From: an uncultured Prevotella sp.
GTDB taxonomy: Bacteria; Bacteroidota; Bacteroidia; Bacteroidales; Bacteroidaceae
Length of the DNA: 17,894 nt
Direction: 5' to 3'
Assembly: GCA_900548195.1 (NCBI GenBank)
Contig: URJQ01000059.1
Span: 1-17,894 of the forward strand
Every line of letters starts with the position of its first letter. Position 1 is the stretch's first letter. Positions 1-7,584 of the stretch are shown here, piece by piece. A model generated the notes under the pieces. It was not told the DNA's origin, did not search any database, and was given only the letters and a program-made list of their open reading frames with translations. The translations under genes and the position numbers were made by a program.

Positions 1-80
1 TGTTGATATACAGGATGTTGCGCAGTGCCATGTAAGTCGTTGCTTTCTTGTGGAAAAATCGAACAACTTTCTCTGTTGTA

Positions 81-100
81 ACATGAACTTTTCTTCATGT
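81..100. repeat. 7-bp inverted repeat (hairpin or operator)
   Basis: ACATGAA and TTCATGT are perfect reverse complements around a 6-nt loop and are followed by an AT-rich tract (AATATTTTCG). It could be a weak terminator for a gene left of the window, or a dyad operator for the candidate promoter just downstream. The sequence alone does not decide. Confidence 0.45.
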
Positions 101-104
101 AATA

Positions 105-137
105 TTTTCGTATGTTTTCCTCTTTATGTTACATTTG
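105..137 (+). promoter_or_regulatory. Candidate Bacteroidetes promoter, distal
   Basis: TACATTTG at 130-137 matches the Bacteroidetes -7 consensus TAnnTTTG exactly. TTTTCG at 105-110 lies at the right distance (about 20 nt) for the looser -33 TTTG box. It would start transcription near 143, giving a leader of about 205 nt for the large esterase gene. Confidence 0.4.
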
Positions 138-184
138 CGTAAGAAATAGAAATATTATATAAATATAAATATTCGGAAAAGTTG

Positions 185-192
185 TAATTTTG
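185..192 (+). promoter_or_regulatory. Candidate Bacteroidetes -7 box, proximal
   Basis: TAATTTTG matches TAnnTTTG exactly. No convincing TTTG is seen 19-21 nt upstream, where the sequence is an AT-rich run. Initiation near 198 would give a leader of about 150 nt. It may act with, or instead of, the distal box. Confidence 0.4.
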
Positions 193-349
193 CGTCTTGT
201 AAAGAAGTAATAATCTCACAATCATTCGAAAACTTACAATTCAACTACCAGCAAATGGTAATCCGACGAAACACTATAATTGACGGAAAAAGCCAATTTG
301 TTATCTGACGACGAAGAGTAATAATCCGAAAAATTAAAATCACAGAAAT

Positions 350-3300
350 ATGAATTTACATTCTTTCAGTAGCAGAGGAAGTGGCGTCTGTAGGTCGCTC
401 TTCCTTAGAACATTCATGGTGATGATGCTTTTCATCACCTGTAGTAACGGCATCTATGCCGGAGCAGATTTGAAAGCCACGCTTTCCACACCTGCTGGCA
501 ATGGTAAATGGGTTGCCCCAGATCAGTATTCTTGGAATGCGAGTGTCAACAACCTAATGCAAATCTTTACAATTACTAAAGGCACGCTGAATACTGACTA
601 TGTGGCATTGAAATTTACCACCAGCAATTATAAAAGTCCATATAGGGTTTGCTTTATGAATGGCAGTGTTCCGGTGAAAACAGTGATATTAGAATCCGCA
701 GGAGAACAGACTATTGAGCTTTCCAAGCTTGGAGATTTGTCGCAAGTGGATAATATCAAGTTTGGCGGAGCTTCTGTGAGTGGATCTATAACCCTTGACC
801 CTGCATCCATCGCCTTGGTAGGTCAGTCAAAAGTTACAATTTCACCAAATGTCGCTAATAAAGGTACTGTTTACTTTACCGTAGGCAATGATGCTACGCA
901 ATATACAAGTACAACAGTGCCGAACCACACCAGTGTAAAATTCTATGCTAACCCGAATAATAAGAAAGTGGTGTTCACTGGTTGGGGAGGAAATGGTGAA
1001 GGCAGATATGTTAACCCTACTGAAGTGAAAGATGTAACTACAGACCTTAAATTCATTGCCAAATTTGAAGATGGAATCCATATCAAGTGTACCGTTGATC
1101 CAAGCAATGCGGCAGAGCCGGTTGTCTATCAGAAGGGACATCCGGAGTGGGGAATTCCTTCTGATGGCTATGTGGCGCCAAAACAAGCCACTACCTTCGG
1201 TTTCAAGAATCAGCAGGGAAAATACAAATTCCTCGGCTGGTATGATGAAAAAACCGGTAATTTACTTACGATTGAAAAGACATACACTGTTGATCAAATA
1301 AATGAGGAGACCCAAGTGATAGCCAAATTCTCCACAGATATAAAAGAAATAAATGAGGAACGCATTATAACTGTCGATGGCAAAACCCGTAGATACTGGC
1401 TCTATGTACCTGCTTCTTTGGAAGGAAGAGAGAAGGTGCCAGTGGTATTCTCTCTCCACGGACGTGGTAATAAAGATAGGCCGGAAGATACAGGAAAACC
1501 CATATTCACCTCACTTGCCGAGAAGGGAGGCTTCATCGTGGTCTATCCTCAAGGACGAAATGCTGGAAGTGAACAGGATAAAAAAGACTATCCCGGTGAC
1601 GACTGGAAGAAAGGTTTTGGTGACACTACCGGTTGGGAAGCCACTGGAAAAGAGAATGCAGATACTAAGTTTATCAAGGCACTTGTGGATCAGATACAGT
1701 CTGACTACAAGACACCGACCGCTTCCAACAACAATATCTCCGTCAATCCGAAAAGGTTCTACCTCTGTGGATTCTCCATGGGCGGCATGATGACATACGC
1801 TTGTGCGAAAGTGCTCAATGGCACATTTGCGGCATACGGTTCATGCGGAGGCTTCCCTCTCAATGAGTTTCACATGAGCCTCGCTACGGAAAACCCTATT
1901 CCGTTTATTCATCTGCATGGCAAAAATGATAATATGCTTGGCATCAAGCATCTCAACACCATTATAGAAAACCTCCTGTTCCGCAATGGATGCGACCTCT
2001 CAAACCAGGATATTAATAAGGACTGGAGTACGACCGATGTGAATGGTGAAACGCATAAATTCAAGAGATATGACTTTAAAGGAGTGAAAGGAGTGCCTGT
2101 CACCACTGTCACATTTGATGGACTCTGGCATGAAGTGGAAGCGAGCGCACCTGCTTATCTTTGGAATTTCTTCTCCGACAAGACAGTTGGTAAGTATGAT
2201 TCCGACATAGAGTGGAAATGGGATATGGAAACGATAAACGCGAATATTGCAGCCAACAGCTCAAACGGCAATGTTAATGCTTATACTTACGGTTGGAAGC
2301 ATGAGATCAATGGCAATGACAGGTCGCTGAAATACGGTGGAGAAGGCAATACTAAGTGTTCATTCTCTACTGGTTGTAGCAGTGCTAATCCAAATTGTAC
2401 CGGCAATCATAATGTTTATAATTCGATTCAGCTCACTGCAGGAAAGCACACCCTATATGCTCAGATGGAGAGCACATCTGGAGAATCAACAGTGACATTG
2501 CGAAATATCCTCACCGGTGCAGAGACCGTTGCACGTAAGGTAGATGACAATAGTGGCACCACGCAAGCTACAACTTACAATGTGCTGTATGAGTTTGAAG
2601 TAGGAGAGGGCGCGGAGTTTTCTCTTGAGCTCAAGCGTTCAGATACCAAAAGTGCCTGCACCCTGCTTGAAATCCATAAAGGATCCTACAGACCACAAGG
2701 CGTAAAGGATGAGAGTCAGGATAATGCCTCCATCAACCTCGAAGACGGCAAATTGGCTGAGTTGACATTCGATAATGTTGACATTGAACCTATAAAATCA
2801 GGCTATGGAGCCGATCTTACTTCTAATGATGGAAATATGAAACTCTATCTGAAGAGCCGACTTGGCATCCAAAATGGCAAGATTGACAATAAGGATAAGT
2901 ATATCGTGAAGGATTTTGTTTTCGGACATTATTTCCAGAATATCCCTGATGCAGATATCTATGACAGATATGGCGCGTCAGACTATATGCGCGTAGTATT
3001 GGGTGAGAATAATTCTCTTTCTGGCCATAAAGATAAATATGGAAAAGATATAGATGGAATACAGAAAACAGGAAAGGTGACAATAGGATTCTGGGTAAAA
3101 GGAGATATAGCAGTCAATCGCGGACTGGCTTATGACGAGCCGTCAATGTTCTACATTGCAGGAAATGAGTATTATGGTTCGAATGAGGACAAAGGCAGAA
3201 ATCCTCATATGTTTAATATCACCTGCAGTGGTGGACTTACAGGCTATATGAAAGTGGGTGACAATGAAATATTCGAATATCATAGCGGTGCAAGCAGTTT

Positions 3301-6300
3301 TGGAGGGTTGTGTCCAGAGTCCAAAAAGGATTTCTACAACAAGAATTTCTATATAGACTGCAACTGGCATTACATCACTTACCAGAAGTATGACAACCTG
3401 TCACGATATAATATGTATGTAGATGGAGAACCGACATGTTTGGGTGGCTATTCCACGCATAAAGACGGGTCGCTCGATAATTATATCAAGGGACTGAAAA
3501 GCATAGTGCTCGGTGGTGCCAATGCCAACAATGTGACATTCGCCTATGACGTGGCGTTTGCCTATGACGACATCGTAATATACAATCGTGTGCTGTCAAA
3601 GCGTGAGATCAATGAGATTATCAAGAAGAAGAACTATTCACCGTCAGTTTGGCATTTCGATCGAAATCTGGAAAACAAAATTTTCTTCAATCCTGAAAAT
3701 CTTAAGGACCAGTCAATGTGGTCATCTTCATCCGATGGCGTTTATACGCTCAAATCCGATTTCACATCAGCAGCTGCATTGACCTATGATGGAATCACTG
3801 AGATTCCTGCTTTCAAGGGCTTGCGGTTTGTCGCTAATGGTGGACAAATCAAGATAAATGCAAAGAGCGGTGCTCTCCAGCTTTCACAGGGTGTCAAGGT
3901 GGTGTTCTCCAATCTGGTAAAGGATACATATGTGAGGATGGAATACAAGAAGAAAGAGAATAATGTGGGTTGGAATAATAATGGCTTACAGAATGTACCT
4001 GTATTCGGCGATCTTCCTTCGCCAAGTCAGGATTGTGTTAGAACATATTTCAAGGTTGGTGATGCAACATCTGAAGAAAGCAGCATTACCATTACTATGC
4101 CATCTGACATAGACATAATCCGAATGGAATCCACTGCCGAGTATTTCGCACAGATAAAGTTTGTGGATAATAAAAATAATGTGGTTAGTGTAGTGAAGAA
4201 ATCTAAGGATGGGAATATGGAGCCACTTCCACGTCTTGACTTGTATATCAATGCAGTAGAGCGTTTGAATCCACACTGGGATGGTACGAGTTATAATTTC
4301 AAATATTCAAGTTCTTCTCCTCACGTGGCTTCCATTAACGATAAAGGAGAGGTCACTTTGCATGGCATAGCCGGCAGCACTGTGATAACGGCAGAGCTCA
4401 TCAATGACAAGAATAAGTATGATTGTGACATCTATGACCAGTATGCCTTTGAGCCATCAAATCGTATCTTCTCATCCTATGAGATTGTAGTGGAGCCAAA
4501 GGATGGTACATTCTGCAAGGTGGCTAATGATCAGGATTACAAAGTCGGTCAGACATTGAAAAATAATGACGGGACTGTCAGCGTTACTCTCGGTGGATGG
4601 ACTTATAATGATGGTATTTATTATGGTAATACAGACTCATATTCGAAAAAAGAATCATGGGAAGGACAAAAATTCGAGAAGAATGCTGACCGAAAAGGTT
4701 ACCTTACTAATAGCCGTAAGACGGAAGAAGACGTATTCCGTGAATTCTTCAATGATGACAAAAAGACATTCTCCACAAATGGCAGTCTTGCGGCGAAGAG
4801 CGAGCAACTGAAGGTGGATGCCAATAATACTTATGCCGCAACAGGCAACTATTCTGCCCCGACAGGGAACAAGTCTGTTGCCAACATGACACCTTGGTCT
4901 TTGCCTTGCCGTGGTTCGCACATCAAGATAGAGCCTACAGATGCAGGATTGATCTCTGTCTATGTGATGCAGGAGGGATGTGTCAGTCACGCGCCGTCCG
5001 GTGGAAAGGATGTTGGTGGTGTTCACTATGACGAAGATGAGCCTATCGACGTTACGGTCAAGAAGGTATATGTGGCTGATGAGAAAGGCGAGATAGTCAA
5101 GGAAGTGGTGGCGGACACCAAGAGTAAGGTGGCGGCACAGATGTGGAAAGATGATGGACGCGCCAGAGCCGAGTATTTCTGGGGGGACCCAGAACTCGCT
5201 TATAATGAAGCAACGAGGACATCTTTCCTCGAAATCAACAATTGGAAAGACCAATGGTCTTTCCTCGACAACTGGCCTAATCCCGGTATGCAGCAACATG
5301 TCTTCAAACTTGGCGAAGATGAAGATGGTCATGTGCTTATCACCAAGGGCATTGTAAGATACACATTTAATGTGCTTCCAGGCAAGACCTATTACATCTT
5401 CTCAAATACGGCAAAGCTCGGACTGGCAGGCTTTACATTCGAGCCAGGCAAGCATGCTAAATATGATATGGTGCAAGTAGACGCTAAGCATAAAGAATGT
5501 AGGGCAACTGGCAAATTTGTGGACGATTCATCTATTAAGAATGTAAATGTAGAGCTTAATGATGGAGAAAACTATATTGCCCATACAGAAATGAATGCGA
5601 ATGTCACGCTTCATCGCACGTTCTACAAGAACTATTGGAATGCCATCTGTCTGCCTTATTCAATCAATAGGAGACAGATAGAGAAGGTCTTCGGCGACGG
5701 AACCATGGTGGTGCTGATGAATAACATCGACACTTCCACCAAGAAAGTGATGTTTATCGAGCATGTTAATCAGGACATCATCGCCGGTTATCCTTATCTT
5801 ATCTTCCCTACCAGGAAGGATGATAATGATAAGACAAACCATGATCCTATCACAGGAATAACAACCCGCGCCACATTCGGTGAGGCTAACAGTCCGATAT
5901 TCACCGTAGGAACAGACGGTACGACCTATACTGATGGCAAAATGCAGAAGAATGCCCTCGTGTTCAAAGGTACATTCTCTAAGGAAAATTTGCAAGTAGG
6001 CTCCTATGTGATAACAAAGTCGGGCACTCTCGCTAATGTCCCACAGACAGGACTCACGATAAATCCTTATCGAGCCTATATCCATTTCAATCAGACCACT
6101 CCTGGAGCCAAGGCTATCAAGCTCGCTTCGATGGGATTTGCCGGCTTTGATGACATGGAGGGCGGAACCACTTCTATAGAGGATCTGCTCTTCAATGATG
6201 GAATAATGACACGACCAGCGGATGTCTTTACTGTCAATGGACAGAAAGTACGCTCAAAAGCTGAGAATCTTTACGGGCTTCCTAAGGGAGTGTATATCGT

Positions 6301-6328
6301 GAATGGTAAGAAATATGTAAACAAATGA
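350..6328 (+). CDS. Giant secreted multidomain esterase (InlB repeats, CE1/PHB-depolymerase-like, LamG, sorting-type C-tail)
   Basis: 1992 residues. The N-terminus has basic residues and a hydrophobic run (about 17-37), fitting a Sec signal peptide cleaved near IYA-GAD. Residues about 165-330 hold two InlB/'Listeria-Bacteroides' beta repeats (the FTGW and FLGW motifs are visible). Residues about 335-610 are an alpha/beta hydrolase like LpqC, PHB depolymerase or feruloyl esterase (CE1). An HGRG oxyanion segment is at 370-373, the nucleophile elbow GFSMG has Ser476, Asp527 sits in HGKND, and His594 in GLWHE, so the triad is complete. A LamG/concanavalin-like domain spans about 805-1095 (FWVKGD, WHYITYQ, MYVDGE, DIVIYNRVLS), and a Big2-like segment about 1293-1350. 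The last ~35 residues (VFTVNGQKV ... GVYIVNGKKYVNK) resemble type IX secretion-type tails of Prevotella proteins. A plausible role is deacylating plant polysaccharide or another ester at the cell surface. The substrate is not deducible. The start is the only early ATG that keeps a full signal peptide. Confidence 0.9.
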   Translation: MNLHSFSSRGSGVCRSLFLRTFMVMMLFITCSNGIYAGADLKATLSTPAGNGKWVAPDQYSWNASVNNLMQIFTITKGTLNTDYVALKFTTSNYKSPYRVCFMNGSVPVKTVILESAGEQTIELSKLGDLSQVDNIKFGGASVSGSITLDPASIALVGQSKVTISPNVANKGTVYFTVGNDATQYTSTTVPNHTSVKFYANPNNKKVVFTGWGGNGEGRYVNPTEVKDVTTDLKFIAKFEDGIHIKCTVDPSNAAEPVVYQKGHPEWGIPSDGYVAPKQATTFGFKNQQGKYKFLGWYDEKTGNLLTIEKTYTVDQINEETQVIAKFSTDIKEINEERIITVDGKTRRYWLYVPASLEGREKVPVVFSLHGRGNKDRPEDTGKPIFTSLAEKGGFIVVYPQGRNAGSEQDKKDYPGDDWKKGFGDTTGWEATGKENADTKFIKALVDQIQSDYKTPTASNNNISVNPKRFYLCGFSMGGMMTYACAKVLNGTFAAYGSCGGFPLNEFHMSLATENPIPFIHLHGKNDNMLGIKHLNTIIENLLFRNGCDLSNQDINKDWSTTDVNGETHKFKRYDFKGVKGVPVTTVTFDGLWHEVEASAPAYLWNFFSDKTVGKYDSDIEWKWDMETINANIAANSSNGNVNAYTYGWKHEINGNDRSLKYGGEGNTKCSFSTGCSSANPNCTGNHNVYNSIQLTAGKHTLYAQMESTSGESTVTLRNILTGAETVARKVDDNSGTTQATTYNVLYEFEVGEGAEFSLELKRSDTKSACTLLEIHKGSYRPQGVKDESQDNASINLEDGKLAELTFDNVDIEPIKSGYGADLTSNDGNMKLYLKSRLGIQNGKIDNKDKYIVKDFVFGHYFQNIPDADIYDRYGASDYMRVVLGENNSLSGHKDKYGKDIDGIQKTGKVTIGFWVKGDIAVNRGLAYDEPSMFYIAGNEYYGSNEDKGRNPHMFNITCSGGLTGYMKVGDNEIFEYHSGASSFGGLCPESKKDFYNKNFYIDCNWHYITYQKYDNLSRYNMYVDGEPTCLGGYSTHKDGSLDNYIKGLKSIVLGGANANNVTFAYDVAFAYDDIVIYNRVLSKREINEIIKKKNYSPSVWHFDRNLENKIFFNPENLKDQSMWSSSSDGVYTLKSDFTSAAALTYDGITEIPAFKGLRFVANGGQIKINAKSGALQLSQGVKVVFSNLVKDTYVRMEYKKKENNVGWNNNGLQNVPVFGDLPSPSQDCVRTYFKVGDATSEESSITITMPSDIDIIRMESTAEYFAQIKFVDNKNNVVSVVKKSKDGNMEPLPRLDLYINAVERLNPHWDGTSYNFKYSSSSPHVASINDKGEVTLHGIAGSTVITAELINDKNKYDCDIYDQYAFEPSNRIFSSYEIVVEPKDGTFCKVANDQDYKVGQTLKNNDGTVSVTLGGWTYNDGIYYGNTDSYSKKESWEGQKFEKNADRKGYLTNSRKTEEDVFREFFNDDKKTFSTNGSLAAKSEQLKVDANNTYAATGNYSAPTGNKSVANMTPWSLPCRGSHIKIEPTDAGLISVYVMQEGCVSHAPSGGKDVGGVHYDEDEPIDVTVKKVYVADEKGEIVKEVVADTKSKVAAQMWKDDGRARAEYFWGDPELAYNEATRTSFLEINNWKDQWSFLDNWPNPGMQQHVFKLGEDEDGHVLITKGIVRYTFNVLPGKTYYIFSNTAKLGLAGFTFEPGKHAKYDMVQVDAKHKECRATGKFVDDSSIKNVNVELNDGENYIAHTEMNANVTLHRTFYKNYWNAICLPYSINRRQIEKVFGDGTMVVLMNNIDTSTKKVMFIEHVNQDIIAGYPYLIFPTRKDDNDKTNHDPITGITTRATFGEANSPIFTVGTDGTTYTDGKMQKNALVFKGTFSKENLQVGSYVITKSGTLANVPQTGLTINPYRAYIHFNQTTPGAKAIKLASMGFAGFDDMEGGTTSIEDLLFNDGIMTRPADVFTVNGQKVRSKAENLYGLPKGVYIVNGKKYVNK

Positions 6329-6579
6329 TTTCTAAAGTGATGAAAAGAAAATATATAACTCCGGTAGTGTATTTCTTCAAATTTGAGGAGGAATCAGAAT
6401 TGCTCGCACATTCTCTCCAACGTGATGCAGATAGTAATCCTGCCGCTCCGGATCTCAAGCAAAATGTCATGTCAGGTACGACAGAACTTGATGTATCTAA
6501 TGGTGGTTTAAATCAGGACAATATTGGTGCAAAAGACCATGATTGGTTCTTTGATGACAATGCTTTCTCTGACTTCTGA
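6325..6579 (+). CDS. Short Bacteroidales protein with KRKYxxP N-terminus, coupled to the esterase gene
   Basis: 84 residues from the ATG at 6325, which overlaps the esterase stop codon as ATGA. A second in-frame ATG at 6340 would give 79 residues starting MKRKYITP, and I favour that one because many uncharacterised short Bacteroidales proteins begin M-K-(K/R)-x-Y-x-x-P. The N-terminal part (YITPVVYFFKFEEESELLAHS) is followed by a polar, Asp/Asn-rich region and an aromatic-acidic end (DWFFDDNAFSDF). No signal peptide, transmembrane segment or known catalytic motif is visible. Its position suggests translational coupling and a role tied to the large secreted protein, such as a partner, chaperone-like factor or peptide precursor. 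That is inference and the function is unknown. Confidence 0.7.
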   Translation: MISKVMKRKYITPVVYFFKFEEESELLAHSLQRDADSNPAAPDLKQNVMSGTTELDVSNGGLNQDNIGAKDHDWFFDDNAFSDF

Positions 6580-6610
6580 TAGGATTCAGACTTGAATGAA
6601 AACAGAAAAC

Positions 6611-6687
6611 CTGTCTTGCATCTCAGTACATTCGTAGCGCGAAAGAAGCACGCCGCGAATGGTCTGACTGGCAAGACAGTTTTTTTT
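6611..6687 (+). terminator. Large rho-independent-type terminator after the esterase operon
   Basis: CTGTCTTGC (6611-6619) pairs perfectly with GCAAGACAG (6671-6679) and is followed directly by eight T residues (6680-6687). Inside the outer stem further segments can pair: TCAG with CTGA, CATTCG with CGAATG, and GCG with CGC. This makes one long interrupted hairpin of about 69 nt. It lies 32 nt past the stop of the short gene and fits the end of the two-gene transcript. The stem is longer than usual for a plain terminator, so a stable small RNA 3' end is also possible. Confidence 0.75.
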
Positions 6688-6797
6688 GAACTGTACGGTT
6701 GAAAAAACATCAATGGATAAAAACAAAACATCAATGGATAAATATTTTTTATGTTTTTATCTATTGATATTTTTCATGTTTTTATCTATTGATATTT
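6688..6797. repeat. Dispersed palindromic repeat element, copy A
   Basis: It begins with the boundary motif GAACTGTACGGTTGAA (6688-6703), directly after the terminator T-tract. Two direct copies of ACATCAATGGATAAA follow (6707-6721, 6728-6742), then two inverted copies of the core as TTTATCTATTGAT (6756-6768, 6781-6793). The arms can fold into a long AT-rich hairpin with one G-U pair per unit. The same boundary motif and the ATCAATRGATAAA unit recur at 7585-7661, so this is a family and not chance. No transposase is associated. Confidence 0.8.
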
Positions 6798-6826
6798 TGG
6801 AAGACAGTACCAACTGACAACGTACT

Positions 6827-6839
6827 TGACACATTGTCA
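6827..6839. promoter_or_regulatory. Dyad, candidate enhancer site for the hsp20 sigma-54 promoter
   Basis: TGACA-CAT-TGTCA is a perfect 5-3-5 palindrome. A wider inverted pair, CTGACAA (from about 6814) and TTGTCAG (to 6840), surrounds it. The core lies roughly 80-90 nt upstream of the start point predicted from the sigma-54 promoter at 6892-6911, a usual position for an upstream activating site bound by a sigma-54 enhancer-binding protein. The protein that binds is unknown. Confidence 0.5.
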
Positions 6840-6867
6840 GCAAATCTTAAATAAATTATACTTTGCA

Positions 6868-6878
6868 GTCATCATGAC
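6868..6878. promoter_or_regulatory. Second short dyad upstream of the hsp20 promoter
   Basis: GTCAT-C-ATGAC is a perfect palindrome about 14 nt upstream of the sigma-54 element. It shares the TGAC/GTCA half-site with the dyad at 6827-6839, so both could bind the same dimeric regulator. It is short enough to occur by chance. Confidence 0.35.
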
Positions 6879-6891
6879 ATCGCTTTTATGG

Positions 6892-6911
6892 TTGGCACAC
6901 AGGTTGCAATA
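6892..6911 (+). promoter_or_regulatory. Sigma-54 (RpoN) promoter of hsp20
   Basis: The sequence TGGCACACAGGTTGCA (6893-6908) matches the sigma-54 consensus TGGCAC-N5-TTGCW at every conserved position. GG (6894-6895) and GC (6906-6907) are separated by exactly 10 nt, the -24/-12 spacing that is nearly invariant for this class. The predicted start is around 6918, giving a leader of about 95 nt. Sigma-54 promoters need an AAA+ enhancer-binding activator, and dyads lie upstream. Transcription of hsp20 would then respond to a specific signal rather than housekeeping sigma alone. Confidence 0.75.
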
Positions 6912-6939
6912 AGTGACGATGAAAGCGGAAAGCTCAGTA

Positions 6940-7012
6940 GGAGCAATACTCCAAACGACTCGAAGCCATAACAAAAACAAAAAAAATAAACTAATTAAAA
7001 TAGGAGGTTATT
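6940..7012 (+). promoter_or_regulatory. hsp20 leader with strong Shine-Dalgarno and possible masking helix
   Basis: AGGAGG at 7002-7007 lies 5 nt before the ATG, unusually strong for Bacteroidetes, whose genes mostly lack a Shine-Dalgarno. AATACTCC at 6945-6952 can pair with GGAG (7003-7006) plus TATT (7009-7012), leaving a GT bulge. That would cover the ribosome site. The same CTCC can instead close a small local hairpin with GGAG at 6940-6943. Two exclusive folds are a feature of RNA thermometers, but the helix is short and this is inference. Confidence 0.4.
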
Positions 7013-7453
7013 ATGTTACCAGTTATGAATTCAAACAGTTGGTTACCTACAGTGTTCGACGACTTTTTCAACAGTGAATGGATGCCTAAGATGAAGGCTA
7101 CAGCTCCTGCAGTCAACGTGAAGGAAGACGTAAAGACCTACACCATGGAAATGGCAGTGCCTGGAATCAAGAAGGAGTTCTGCAGAGTATCCATCAATGC
7201 TGATGGCAATCTCGAAATCGCCATTGAGAATAAGCTTGAGCATAAGGAAGAGAGTAAAGAGGAACACAAGGAGCATTATCTCCGTCGTGAGTTCAACTAC
7301 TCCAACTATCAGCAGACCTACGAACTGCCGGATGACATCGTAAAGGAAGATATCACCGCAAAGGTAGAGAATGGCGTACTGACAGTCACTATGCCTAAGG
7401 TCATCAATAAGGAAGACGAGATGAAGGTTCAGCGTCAGATAGAAGTTGGATAA
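7013..7453 (+). CDS. hsp20: Hsp20/alpha-crystallin small heat-shock protein
   Basis: 146 residues, normal for bacterial small heat-shock proteins: ATP-independent holdase chaperones that form cytoplasmic oligomers and keep unfolding proteins soluble for DnaK/ClpB. A short N-terminal arm with the WLPTVFDDFF motif precedes an alpha-crystallin domain at about 34-130, marked by the MAVPG segment (47-51), YELPDDI and the hallmark NGVLTVTMPK (120-129). The C-terminal I-E-V at 143-145 fits the I-x-I/V motif that docks subunits. A charged His/Glu/Lys-rich loop lies at 75-88. The gene stands alone, with its own sigma-54 promoter, strong Shine-Dalgarno and downstream hairpin. The start is fixed by the Shine-Dalgarno. 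Confidence 0.97.
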   Translation: MLPVMNSNSWLPTVFDDFFNSEWMPKMKATAPAVNVKEDVKTYTMEMAVPGIKKEFCRVSINADGNLEIAIENKLEHKEESKEEHKEHYLRREFNYSNYQQTYELPDDIVKEDITAKVENGVLTVTMPKVINKEDEMKVQRQIEVG

Positions 7454-7501
7454 ACTTCTTGACAGTAGAATGAAATAGTTAAGTTTTTTCCATAAAAGTA
7501 A

Positions 7502-7540
7502 AATGCGGGACAGAAGATTTATTCTCTTCTGCCCCGCATT
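7502..7540. terminator. Hairpin terminator downstream of hsp20
   Basis: AATGCGGG-A-CAGAAGA (7502-7517) pairs with TCTTCTG-C-CCCGCATT (7525-7540): 15 base pairs with a single A/C mismatch and a 7-nt loop. It lies about 48 nt past the hsp20 stop. The T-tract on the plus strand is weak (GTCGTTTCATTT), but the stem is strong. On the minus strand a T-rich stretch follows, so it could also stop transcripts coming from the right. Confidence 0.75.
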
Positions 7541-7584
7541 GTCGTTTCATTTATCCTCATGTGTTATGGTCTTCTCGCCTTTTC

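Larger units (their letters stand above)
1..349. other. Non-coding leader upstream of the giant esterase gene
   Basis: No coding region is convincing here. The stretch is AT-rich, especially from about 100 onward. It contains a 7-bp perfect inverted repeat (ACATGAA at 81-87, TTCATGT at 94-100, loop CTTTTC) that could end an upstream transcript or bind a regulator. It also holds two TAnnTTTG boxes, listed separately. If the second box is used, the large gene has an untranslated leader of about 150 nt, long enough for post-transcriptional control, but I recognise no riboswitch in it. Confidence 0.6.

Noticed and set aside
350..460. Lipoprotein signal (FITC before Ser) in the large esterase
   Set aside because: Thr at the position before the Cys does not fit the lipobox rule (Gly, Ala or Ser), and a normal Sec signal fits better.
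4655..5332. 225-codon open frame on the minus strand
   Set aside because: It lies entirely inside the esterase gene, has no family resemblance and an unbiased, Cys/Arg/Ile-rich composition. It is a shadow frame.
6826..6865. Housekeeping-type promoter TTGACA ... TTATACTTTG before hsp20
   Set aside because: TTGACA lies too far (24 nt) from TATACTTTG, and TATACTTTG has three bases instead of two between TA and TTTG. The sigma-54 element just downstream is a far better match, though a second weak promoter remains possible.
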